Shown here in pieces: positions 56,115 to 64,000 of a stretch of 64,000 nt of DNA. Source of the DNA: Merluccius polli (lineage: Eukaryota > Chordata > Actinopteri > Gadiformes > Merlucciidae). The notes beneath the pieces are model-generated. The model worked only from the letters and a program-made list of their open reading frames with translations. It was not told where the DNA came from and did not search any database. Position numbers and translations under genes: made by a program. The stretch spans positions 165,001 through 229,000 of the forward strand of contig JAOPHQ010002276.1 of NCBI GenBank assembly GCA_030340625.1, read 5' to 3'. Every line of letters starts with the position of its first letter. Position 1 is the first letter of the stretch.

Positions 56115-58060
56115 GCAAATAAGTTCAGTTCAGTTCAGTTTATTTTTGCCATTTGTCCAAGTACAGGTGCACAGGGGCATTGGAATTCTTGTGCGGTTCA
56201 CTCAGTCAATGATATTAAAAATAAAAATAGCACATAATATTAAACACATAGTAAAACAGTCAAACAGATTAAAAAGGTCCACATTCTAATAAATATACTA
56301 GCAAGATAAATATGTAGTGCAAAAAGTGCAATAAAAGACAATGTGTGAGAAGAGGAGGTAGGTGTATGTATGTGTGTGTGTGTGCGTGTATGTGCATATG
56401 CATGTGTGCGTCTCAATGGGTCAGAGTCTGAGATGGGGTATAGTTTGTCAGTCCAGCTTGAATGTCCTCTGCCAGCAGTCTGATGGCTGCTGGGTAATGA
56501 AACCGCTTCCTCTTTGCTCTGATACTCTCTGGGCGGTGGTGTCTCAGCACCCGACTGGAGCTTCTCCATCTGAACAGGGTGTGACTGGGGTGATGTGGGT
56601 CCTGGAGAATGGATTTTATTTTGTTCCTACAGTGAATTGTGTACAGGGTGTCCATGGAGGGGAGCTCTGCGCCTATGATTCTCTGTGCAGTTTTGATGAT
56701 CCTCTGAAGGGCCTTCTCCTTTACTGTTGTGTTGCCATACCACACAGTAATGCCCCCTGTGAGGACGCTCTCCACCAGACATCTGTAGGCCTGGGTGAGC
56801 GGTTGACAGCTGAGGCCGGCTTTTCTCAGGGACCTAATGAAGTAAAGCCTCTGCTGAGCCTTTTTCACAGTGGCCGTGGTGTTCTCGGACCAGCTGAGGG
56901 TGTTGGTGATGTGCAGGCCCAGGAACTTCATGCTCTCAACACGCTGCACCACAGCACCTTTGATGTGCAGGGCTTGTAGGGGGGGAGCTTCTTCCGGAAG
57001 TCCAGAATTAGCTCCTTGGTCTTGTCAGTGTTCAGGGCAAGGCAGTTCTCCTCTCCATAGGCGAGTATGTTGTCCACCTGCTGCCTGTAGTGCGTCTCAT
57101 CACCGCCCTTGTGAGTCCCAGGATTGATGTGTCATCTGCAAATTTGTAAATATGACAAGTTTTGTGAGAAGGTAAGCAGTCATTGGTGTATAGTGTGAAC
57201 AGTATTGGGCTAAGACAACATCCCTGGGGGGTCCCAGTGCTGATTGTTAGGGCTGTGGATACCCTGTTCCCAACAAGAACCACCTGTGGTCTTTCTGTCA
57301 GGAAGTTGAGTATCCAGCTGCAGGTGGAAGAGGGCAGCCCAAGGCCTGCCAGTTTAGCCACTAGTTTAGTGGGCAGTACAGTATTAAAGGCTGAACTGTA
57401 GTCCAGAAAGAGCATTCGGACATATGTGTTGGGGGTGTCAAGATGCTCCACGGCCGAGTGCAGGGCTAGTGCTACAGTGTCATCCACTGATCTGTTTTTC
57501 CTATAGGCGAATTGGAGAGGGTCAGTTGTTATGGGAATAATGGAATCCATGGCCTTCAGCACTAGTTTTTCAAGGCACTTCATGGCAACTGAGTGCCACT
57601 GGACGGAAATCATTCATGCAGGTTGTGTGTGGCTTCTTGGGGACCGGTATGATTATGGATTTTTTGAAGAGCAGTGGGACAACAGCCTGAGCCAGTGAGC
57701 TGTTGAAGATGTCGGTGTACACTTCAGCCAGCTCTGCTGCACAGGCTTTCAGAACTCTCGGTGATACACCGTCCGGCCCTGCTGCCTTGCGGGGGTTGAC
57801 CTGCTGCAGAGATCTTAAAACCTGTGCCTGTGTTACCTGGAGGCTTTCCCCCAGGTCACCTGATGGTAATGCTGGCATGGTGGTCTGCTGGTGGGTATCA
57901 AACCGGGCATAGAAGGAATTTAGTTTATCCGGCAAGGTGGTGTCTGAGTGCTAGCTGTGTGCTTGTTCCCCTTGTAATTCGTGACAGCCTGAATTCCCTG
58001 CCACATCCTGCGGGAGTCATTTCCAGTGTAGCAGTTCTCCAATTGTTCTGTGTGTAAATA
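56115..58060 (-). mobile_element. L2-like LINE, 5'-truncated
   Basis: On the minus strand the frames give RT in order: DKLNSFYARFDTH, KAAGPDGVSPRVLKACA, IIPVPKKP, PLQFAYRKNRSVDDTVAL, FLDYSSAFNTV, GTPQGCCLSPILFTLYTND, FADDTSIL, then FLGLHITNTLSW and a conserved C-terminal tail. Sequence resembling WQGIQAVTNYKG lies furthest upstream (about 58010). Frameshifts near 57930, 57600 and 57130 break the ORF. The 3' end is a short (TGAAC)n repeat near 56125-56140. The endonuclease is missing. Clade assignment (CR1/L2) rests on RT motifs. Confidence 0.85.
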
Positions 58061-58120
58061 ACAGCATAACAGTGGAATTTGGAAGAAAAACATCTAAGAA
58101 ATACATCTCTTTGTATATAT

Positions 58121-58481
58121 TGTGGCATCCCTCCGCGACCACGCCCCCTATTCGGGAGAGTAGAGGCCGGTATATACCGCCGGTGGCCAGTAGCTGGCGA
58201 CAAATCCCGGCCTCCTGAGGGCCCTAATCGGCCCAACGAGGAACACCTGGGTAACCGGCACCCAGGTGTTAAAAGGCAGCCACCGACCGACAGAAGGGGG
58301 AACAGTCGGGTGGAAGAGAGGACGACGTCGAGGACCGATAGTGAGCCGCACGGCGGACACTTGACCTTGTCTTGAGACATTCCTTTTGTTGTGAGCAATA
58401 AACCGCCGTTTGAGGCTTTGGACCCTCACTTCCTGCCTGGTGTTTTTACCTTGAGCCTCCTCTACCCCCCGAGTTACCACA
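58121..58481 (+). repeat. 5' LTR of Gmr1-like retrotransposon
   Basis: A 361-bp LTR from TGTGGCATCC to GAGTTACCACA (TG...CA). It contains a TATATA box near 58170 and an AATAAA poly(A) signal near 58398. It is identical to the 3' LTR except G at 58355 versus A at 63104. Confidence 0.97.
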
Positions 58482-58482
58482 T

Positions 58483-59817
58483 ATGGTGGAGGATGCGGGC
58501 AACTCGGTCCACGCACGGCTCACGGTAGGACCCAACCCCGTGTTTTACCGGGTTTTTTTTTCATGCGGTTCCGCCGGTGGCGGAGGGGACTACCCGAGGA
58601 CGACGATGCAGAACCCCGGAGCAACCGCAGGACCAGCCGGTCCCAGAGATTCGGACCACAGACTGGACCTGTTGACCGAGGCGGTACTCCGCCTGACCCA
58701 GCAGGCCACCCAGGCCACACCGTCCACCGCCCCCACGAGTCGGCTCACCAAGCTAGGTCCCGACGACGAAGTGGAGGCATACCTAGAGACATTCGAGCGG
58801 GTGGCGATCCAAGAGAGGTGGCCCGAGGCCCAGTGGGCCTACATCGTTACCCCGTTCCTAACCGGACCCGCCCAGCAAGCGAGTCAGGACCTCAGCCCCG
58901 GGGACGCGGGACGATACCCTGCACTCAAGGCGACCATCTTGGCCTACTACGGCCATAGCCTTGCGGCAAAGGCCCTAAAGTTCCGTGAGTGGTCGTTCGA
59001 CGTCCGAGGACCCGTCCGGACCCAGGTAGCCCGCCAATGTCGGCTAGCCCGGAGGTGGTTAGTCGAGGGAGAGGGACCCAGCCCCGTGGATCAGGTCGTG
59101 GTGGACAACACCGTGAGGCAGCTGCCCCCCGACGCCTGGAGGGTCCTGGCCCACCACTATCCCGAGACCGTGGACGACCTCGTTCGCCAGCTGGAGCACT
59201 GGCAGGTGGCGCAACGGCTGGCGGCGGACCCGAGACCCACTCCCCGGCCCGTCTGGAGAGGGACTCCGACCCCGCTGCCGAGGACCGGACCGTTCCCCAC
59301 GCCCAGAGAACGAGGGGAACCCGAGCTCCGGTCCTGCTACCACTGCGGACAACGGGGACACCTAGCCCGTGACTGTCCCGACCGACAGGACGTCCCCATG
59401 CCCTCCGCGGGCACATGGCCGGGAGACCAACCCGCCTGTATGCTGGCCACCTGCTGGGCCCAAGGGGCCAAGGACTCCCCCACCGTCCCCATCAAGGTGA
59501 TGCACCAGGACACTCATGCCCTGCTGGACACAGGGAGTGCCGTGACCTTGATGAGGGCCGACCTAGCCGGGGGGAGACCGGGAACCCCGATGCAGGTTTC
59601 CTGTGTCCACGGGGACACTCGAACTTATGAAACCTGTCACGTGGTTGTACGCACACCACAGGGGGTCTTCGTAGCCCGGGCCGGAATAGTACCGACCCTC
59701 CCGGTACCGTTCCTGATCGGCCGGGACTGCCCCATCTTCGCTCGATTCTGGAGCCCAGCGAGGAAGGACGGGAGCTGCGGCGGCCGGCCGGACGAAGCGG
59801 AAGACCGGACCTGCTAG
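58483..59817 (+). CDS. Gag-protease polyprotein of the Gmr1-like element
   Basis: The 444-aa frame starts two bases after the LTR. The first part is a capsid-like Gag (RWPEAQWAYIVTPFLTGPAQ). A zinc knuckle CYHCGQRGHLARDC lies at about residues 285-298. A retropepsin-type protease follows with active-site LLDTGSAVTLM (Asp at residue 349) and ending FLIGRDCPIF. The frame stops at 59817. The integrase continues in the -1 frame, so either programmed -1 frameshifting or a one-base lesion links Gag-PR to Pol. I cannot tell which. Confidence 0.9.
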   Translation: MVEDAGNSVHARLTVGPNPVFYRVFFSCGSAGGGGDYPRTTMQNPGATAGPAGPRDSDHRLDLLTEAVLRLTQQATQATPSTAPTSRLTKLGPDDEVEAYLETFERVAIQERWPEAQWAYIVTPFLTGPAQQASQDLSPGDAGRYPALKATILAYYGHSLAAKALKFREWSFDVRGPVRTQVARQCRLARRWLVEGEGPSPVDQVVVDNTVRQLPPDAWRVLAHHYPETVDDLVRQLEHWQVAQRLAADPRPTPRPVWRGTPTPLPRTGPFPTPRERGEPELRSCYHCGQRGHLARDCPDRQDVPMPSAGTWPGDQPACMLATCWAQGAKDSPTVPIKVMHQDTHALLDTGSAVTLMRADLAGGRPGTPMQVSCVHGDTRTYETCHVVVRTPQGVFVARAGIVPTLPVPFLIGRDCPIFARFWSPARKDGSCGGRPDEAEDRTC

Positions 59818-60521
59818 AGGCACGGCGACCAACGACCCGAGGGACCATCGCAGACCACGGACCAGCCCTGGGAGCGACCCGCCGAGCGACGGCCAGGACA
59901 ACCGGGTCGGGGGACGAGCCGGACTCCGGAGGAGAGGGTCCGTCAGCGCCGGGAAGCCCGGCCCGATCCACCGGGGACCCGGTACGACCGGGAGACGGAA
60001 CCAGGCCGGGTTCTGAGAGGGGGAACTCTCCCGCTGAGCCCGAGAGCTCCCCCCTAACCGAGCTGTCGGACTTCGCCCAGGCTGGGGGGGAGAACTCGGC
60101 CCGGCCAGGCCAGTTCGCCACGGCCCAGCACAGGGACGACGCCCTGCGGCATGCGTGGGGGCAGGTGGTCGCCCACGACGGTCAGGTGAGGGACTCGGTG
60201 GACCACCTGACCTACCCCCACTTTTGCACCCAACAAGGTCTGCTGTATAGGGTCGACGAACGTGGGGGGGAGGTCATACGTCAACTCGTAGTCCCGCGAC
60301 CCTATGTAAGCAAAGTTTTGTTCATGGCCCACACCCACTTGCTCGGGGCACATCTGGGCATGGACAAAACACGCGAACGAGTAGTGGCAAGGTTTTATTG
60401 GCCCGGGGTGCGTAAGGATGTAGAGCGTTACTGCCAGGAGTGTGCGGAATGCCAATGTGTAGCGCCGCGGGGGGGGGGGGGGGGGGGGGGCGAAGCCCGC
60501 TCATTCCGATGCCCATCATAG
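59763..60521 (+). CDS. Pol fragment: linker and integrase zinc-binding domain
   Basis: This frame is open from before the end of Gag-PR. It carries a low-complexity linker, then DHLTYPHFCTQQGLLYRV and the HHCC domain with HLGMDKTRERVVARFYWPGV and CQECAEC. It ends at 60521, soon after a run of 22 G (60469-60490) where the reading frame is lost. The next pol segment resumes in another frame directly after the run, so the G-run length is the probable break. Confidence 0.8.
   Translation, partial: EGRELRRPAGRSGRPDLLEARRPTTRGTIADHGPALGATRRATARTTGSGDEPDSGGEGPSAPGSPARSTGDPVRPGDGTRPGSERGNSPAEPESSPLTELSDFAQAGGENSARPGQFATAQHRDDALRHAWGQVVAHDGQVRDSVDHLTYPHFCTQQGLLYRVDERGGEVIRQLVVPRPYVSKVLFMAHTHLLGAHLGMDKTRERVVARFYWPGVRKDVERYCQECAECQCVAPRGGGGGGGEARSFRCPS
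60469..60490 (+). repeat. Poly-G run of 22 inside pol
   Basis: It lies between the zinc-binding and catalytic parts of the integrase. The frame changes exactly here. Similar long G runs occur elsewhere in the window. Confidence 0.9.
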
Positions 60522-63124
60522 AGACCCCATTTGAGCGAATCGCGCTAGACATTGTGGGTCCCCTACCCAAGACTAGTCGGGGCCATCGTTACCTGCTCGT
60601 CATACTCGATTACGCGACCCGATACCCAGAGGCCCTTCCCCTGTGTGCGGCGACCAGCAAGGCGGTAGCCCGAGAGTTAACGCTACTATTTAGCCGGGTG
60701 GGGCTCCCGAAGGAGATACTCACCGACCAGGGAACGTGCTTTATGGCTCGCGTAGTCAAGGAATTGTTAAAATTATTACAGATCACCCAACTCTGGACCT
60801 CGGTGTACCACCCGCAGACGGACGGGCTAGTCGAACGTTTTATCCAGACACTAAAACAGATGCTAAAAAAGTGCATCACGGCGGACGGGAAGAATTGGGA
60901 CCAGCTCCTTCCCCACGTCCTCTTCGCTATTCGCGAGGTGCCCCAGGCTTCCACGGGGTTCTCGCCCTTTGAACTCCTGTATGGGAGGAGGCCCCGTGGA
61001 ATATTGGACCTGGCGAAGGAGGCGTGGGAGAGTCACCCCTCCCCACATAGAACCACAATCGAGCATGTGGAGCTCTACAGGGACCGAATGGCTAAAGTGT
61101 GGCCCATAGTCCGGGACCACCTCTCTCGCGCTCAACAGGCCCAAGCCCGCATATATAATAAGGGGCCGCGCATCCGGACCTTCCGACCGGGCGATCAGGT
61201 CCTCGTCCTGGTGCCGACTAGCGAATGCAAGTTCCTCGCAAAGTGGCAGGGCCCATATGAGGTGGTAGAGGCCGTAGGGCCGGTAAATTATAGGGTGAGA
61301 CAACCGGGGAGACGCAAGCCCACGCAGCTCTATCACGTGAACATATTAAAACAATGGAGGGGTAGCGGCGACCCTCCACGGCCACCACCCCTGGCCTTGA
61401 TGGCACGAACCCCGATCCCTGACGTGCCGCTGGGGACCGACCTTAGCCCTGCCCAGAGACAGGAACTAAGCGAGCTGGTGCTTCAGAACCGGGACGTGTT
61501 CTCGGACACACCGGGGCGGACCTCGGTTACCTCCCACGAGATTCGGACTCCGCCGGGGGTGACGGTCCGGATCCCGCCCTACCGGGTGCCCGAGTCCCGA
61601 CGTCACGCCATTCGGACCGAGGTAGAGCGAATGTTGAACCTCGGGGTGATCGAGGAGTCGCGTAGCACGTGGGCCAGCCCTATTGTGCTGGTGCCCAAAC
61701 CGGACGGTACATTTAGGTTTTGCAATGACTTCCGCCGACTTAATGAAGTGTCTGACTTTGACTCCTACCCCATGCCTAGAGTGGACGAACTTATCGAGCG
61801 GCTGGGGCCGGCTCGGTACCTGTCCACGCTGGACCTGACCAAGGGGTACTGGCAGGTCCCCCTGACCCCGTCCTCACGGGAGAAGACGGCCTTTGCGACA
61901 CCGGGGGGCCTGTTCCAGTACACCGTCCTGCCCTTTGGTGTCCACGGGGCCCCCGCTACCTTCCAGCGGATGATGGATCAGGTCCTAAGGCCGCACGGCA
62001 GCTACGCAGCGGCCTACATTGACGATATCATCATACACAGTTCCAGTTGGGACGAGCACGTCGGGCACGTAAGAGCCGTGCTCAACGGCTTACGAGCAGC
62101 TGGGCTCACCGCCAACCCGTCCAAATGCAGGTTGGGGCGGGTCGAGACGGCCTACCTGGGTTACCGGGTGGGGAGGGGGAACGTGCGGCCCCAGGAGGAC
62201 AAAGTGGCAGCTATCCGGGAGTGGCCTCAACCGCAGACCAAGAAGCAGGTGAGATCGTTTTTGGGGCTGGTGGGGTATTACCAATGCTTTATCCCGGGAT
62301 ATGCCACTCTAGCCGGCCCCTTGAACGATCTCACCCGGAAGGCCCTCCCGGATAGGGTCCAGTGGACCGAGGCGGCGAGGAGGGCTTTCGAGGACCTACG
62401 GGGGGCCCTATGTAAGGAGCCGCTGGTAGTGACCCCTGATTTTAACCTCCCTTTCATCCTACACACAGACGCGTCCGACGTGGGACTAGGAGGGGTCCTG
62501 TCCCAGAGCCGGAACGGGGAGGAGCATCCGGTGACCTACCTCAGCCGGAAACTCCTCCCCCACGAGCGGAACTATAGCACGGTAGAGAAGGAGGCGTTGG
62601 CCATCAAGTGGGCCGTGACTAAACTAAATTACTATCTCCTAGGACACCAGTTCATCCTGGTGATGGACCACGCCCCACTAAAGTGGATGGCCACCGCCAA
62701 GGACACCAACGCCCGGGTCACGAGGTGGTTCCTGTCCCTACAGCCTTACTCCTTCACCGTGGAGCATAGGCCGGGAAGGGAACACACCAACGCCGACGCC
62801 CTGTCCCATCGGGATGCGTGCGGGGGCTGGGCCCCGCGCACGGAGGGGCGTGAGCAAAGGGGGGGAGTGTGTGGCATCCCTCCGCGACCACGCCCCCTAT
62901 TCGGGAGAGTAGAGGCCGGTATATACCGCCGGTGGCCAGTAGCTGGCGACAAATCCCGGCCTCCTGAGGGCCCTAATCGGCCCAACGAGGAACACCTGGG
63001 TAACCGGCACCCAGGTGTTAAAAGGCAGCCACCGACCGACAGAAGGGGGAACAGTCGGGTGGAAGAGAGGACGACGTCGAGGACCGATAGTGAGCCGCAC
63101 GGCAGACACTTGACCTTGTCTTGA
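60491..63124 (+). CDS. Pol: integrase core, reverse transcriptase, RNase H
   Basis: One long frame continues from the poly-G run to a stop at 63122-63124 inside the 3' LTR. The integrase core shows its three acidic residues in DIVGPLP, LTDQGT and TDGLVERF, then a GPY/F-type region KWQGPYEVVEAVGPVNYRV. RT follows with RFCNDFRRLNEV, STLDLTKGYWQ, LPFGVHGAPATFQRMM and the catalytic YIDDIII (about 62014-62034). RNase H shows LHTDASDVGLGGVL, TVEKEALAIKWAV and VMDHAPLKW. The upstream ATG at 60440 precedes the G run and reads an unrelated frame, so it is unlikely to be the start. Most of the Ty3-type machinery is intact, in the order INT-RT-RNase H. Confidence 0.92.
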   Translation, partial: RSPLIPMPIIETPFERIALDIVGPLPKTSRGHRYLLVILDYATRYPEALPLCAATSKAVARELTLLFSRVGLPKEILTDQGTCFMARVVKELLKLLQITQLWTSVYHPQTDGLVERFIQTLKQMLKKCITADGKNWDQLLPHVLFAIREVPQASTGFSPFELLYGRRPRGILDLAKEAWESHPSPHRTTIEHVELYRDRMAKVWPIVRDHLSRAQQAQARIYNKGPRIRTFRPGDQVLVLVPTSECKFLAKWQGPYEVVEAVGPVNYRVRQPGRRKPTQLYHVNILKQWRGSGDPPRPPPLALMARTPIPDVPLGTDLSPAQRQELSELVLQNRDVFSDTPGRTSVTSHEIRTPPGVTVRIPPYRVPESRRHAIRTEVERMLNLGVIEESRSTWASPIVLVPKPDGTFRFCNDFRRLNEVSDFDSYPMPRVDELIERLGPARYLSTLDLTKGYWQVPLTPSSREKTAFATPGGLFQYTVLPFGVHGAPATFQRMMDQVLRPHGSYAAAYIDDIIIHSSSWDEHVGHVRAVLNGLRAAGLTANPSKCRLGRVETAYLGYRVGRGNVRPQEDKVAAIREWPQPQTKKQVRSFLGLVGYYQCFIPGYATLAGPLNDLTRKALPDRVQWTEAARRAFEDLRGALCKEPLVVTPDFNLPFILHTDASDVGLGGVLSQSRNGEEHPVTYLSRKLLPHERNYSTVEKEALAIKWAVTKLNYYLLGHQFILVMDHAPLKWMATAKDTNARVTRWFLSLQPYSFTVEHRPGREHTNADALSHRDACGGWAPRTEGREQRGGVCGIPPRPRPLFGRVEAGIYRRWPVAGDKSRPPEGPNRPNEEHLGNRHPGVKRQPPTDRRGNSRVEERTTSRTDSEPHGRHLTLS

Positions 63125-63230
63125 GACATTCCTTTTGTTGTGAGCAATAAACCGCCGTTTGAGGCTTTGGACCCTCACTTCCTGCCTGGTGTTTTTACCT
63201 TGAGCCTCCTCTACCCCCCGAGTTACCACA
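62870..63230 (+). repeat. 3' LTR of Gmr1-like retrotransposon
   Basis: A 361-bp LTR directly after the polypurine tract, 360/361 identical to the 5' LTR. The pol frame runs into it and stops at 63122-63124. Confidence 0.97.
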
Positions 63231-64000
63231 ATATATATATATAGGGTCTTAAAGAATTGTAGGATTTATTTTGTGTTATTGTTGTTTTGCCAGATACAAA
63301 GTTCATTTATCTTTAACAAAACTTAGATTTTGCCCACTAAACTTTACAAAAAAAATCCTCATCCCATTTGTGACTTAAACACAGAAATGACTAAAGGAGA
63401 ACATTTGCTGTGTGAAACGCTTAGCTTCCCCCTTACCTCACCCGGGGGTGACACCAGACCCCATGTCCTCCACACTGCTCCCTAGGCCCACCACATGCAA
63501 ATGACTTTAACTCTCCTCTCTATCCGACACACTCCAACCCAGTTAACCACCACTCTAATGTATTCACGCTGCTGCCCAGGAATGTATGACGTTGGCAATG
63601 GCTTGATTAATTAACATGGGGCATGGGGGTGGGGGTGGGGGCTCCCTTACTGACACATCCTGGCATGGATTATATATAGGGTCCTTATATAGGACTTCTC
63701 TTGATGCTGTGGCTGCTCCTTGTTGGCTCATTTGGAATGATTAATTGCACACGCTAGGGATTGTGGGTAATTACCTTTGAAAATATTCATTTGCAAGGTC
63801 ACAAGGTGTTATATACTCAACACGTTAGCTCTAATGGTGCAGAGAGACCTGGAGGGATACAGATATCTTGGGGAAGTGAACCTGATTTTGGACGTGGGCC
63901 AGGTGATTCAAAGAGACTCACAGCTCTAGATCCATAACTTAATGAGTTTGTGGAAGGAAATATGAGCCATGGAAACCCAGTGGGATGACTGACTGATTGG
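63231..64000. other. Flanking intergenic DNA, nothing recognised
   Basis: An (AT)n stretch adjoins the LTR, then unremarkable sequence with a small GGGGGTGGGG run near 63620. No exon or element was identified. Confidence 0.4.

Larger units (their letters stand above)
58121..63230 (+). mobile_element. Gmr1-like Ty3/gypsy LTR retrotransposon (INT before RT)
   Basis: This 5110-bp element has two 361-bp LTRs differing at one base, and a polypurine tract AAAGGGGGGGA at 62856-62866. The flanking AT-rich direct repeat is compatible with a 4-6 bp ATAT target duplication. Domains run gag, protease, integrase, RT, RNase H. Integrase upstream of RT is typical of Ty1/copia, but the RT sequence and the GPY/F-like end of the integrase are Ty3/gypsy. 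That combination is known from the Gmr1 group of animal elements. No env was seen. Coding is split over three frames, so this copy may not be fully functional. It inserted at or next to the truncated L2-like LINE. Confidence 0.93.

Noticed and set aside
59492..60121. 209-aa minus-strand frame and similar GC-rich antisense frames in the retrotransposon
   Set aside because: They are shadows of the sense gag/pol frames caused by high GC content.

Overview
This window is nuclear DNA from a vertebrate, almost certainly a teleost fish. The genes are split by GT-AG introns, and the two conserved genes are animal genes. The repeats are typical of teleosts: many hAT-like MITEs, L2-like and RTE-like LINEs, a tRNA-derived SINE, and a Gmr1-type Ty3/gypsy element. 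Very long (AC)n, (AG)n and poly-G tracts are common. Gmr1 was first described from cod and gadiform genomes are known for dense microsatellites, so a gadiform source is possible, but this is only a weak hint.

Conserved genes occupy only the first 14 kb. On the + strand, 1412-6240 holds the last eight coding exons of ddx39a, a DEAD-box mRNA-export helicase whose first exons lie left of the window. On the - strand, 13596-8299 holds a complete six-exon CCN1-like matricellular gene: signal peptide, IGFBP, VWC, hinge, TSP1 and CT domains, 385 aa. It has a TATA-like box upstream and a repeat-rich 3' UTR. The two genes converge on each other.

From about 14 to 26 kb I see only intergenic DNA: MITEs, a telomere-like array and simple repeats. 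At 26.4-27.0 kb is a broken C-type lectin copy, followed directly by an internally deleted LINE (27.15-28.73 kb) with a 13-bp target duplication. At 30.3-31.6 kb lies an inverted pair of minisatellite arrays split by a MITE.

The right half is a layered set of mobile elements. An apparently intact hAT transposon (32743-37006) encodes a spliced BED-finger transposase. Its intron carries a second, non-autonomous hAT element (34591-35772). Next come two head-to-tail Helitron-like copies (about 37.6-42.6 kb) containing a 37-bp minisatellite and a further MITE. A 5'-truncated L1-like LINE follows (46.4-47.7 kb). A decayed LINE (48533-54376) is flanked by an 85-bp direct duplication and interrupted by a 2-kb long-TIR element. 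An L2-like LINE (56.1-58.1 kb) is cut at its upstream end by a very young 5.1-kb LTR retrotransposon (58121-63230). That element has the unusual order gag-PR-INT-RT-RNaseH, with LTRs differing at one of 361 positions.

I found no previously undescribed gene system that I can defend. The most notable items are the integrase-before-RT retroelement, the intact hAT transposase, the tandem Helitron-like copies, the long-TIR element family with 8-bp target duplications, and the clustering of simple repeats at splice donors of both conserved genes.
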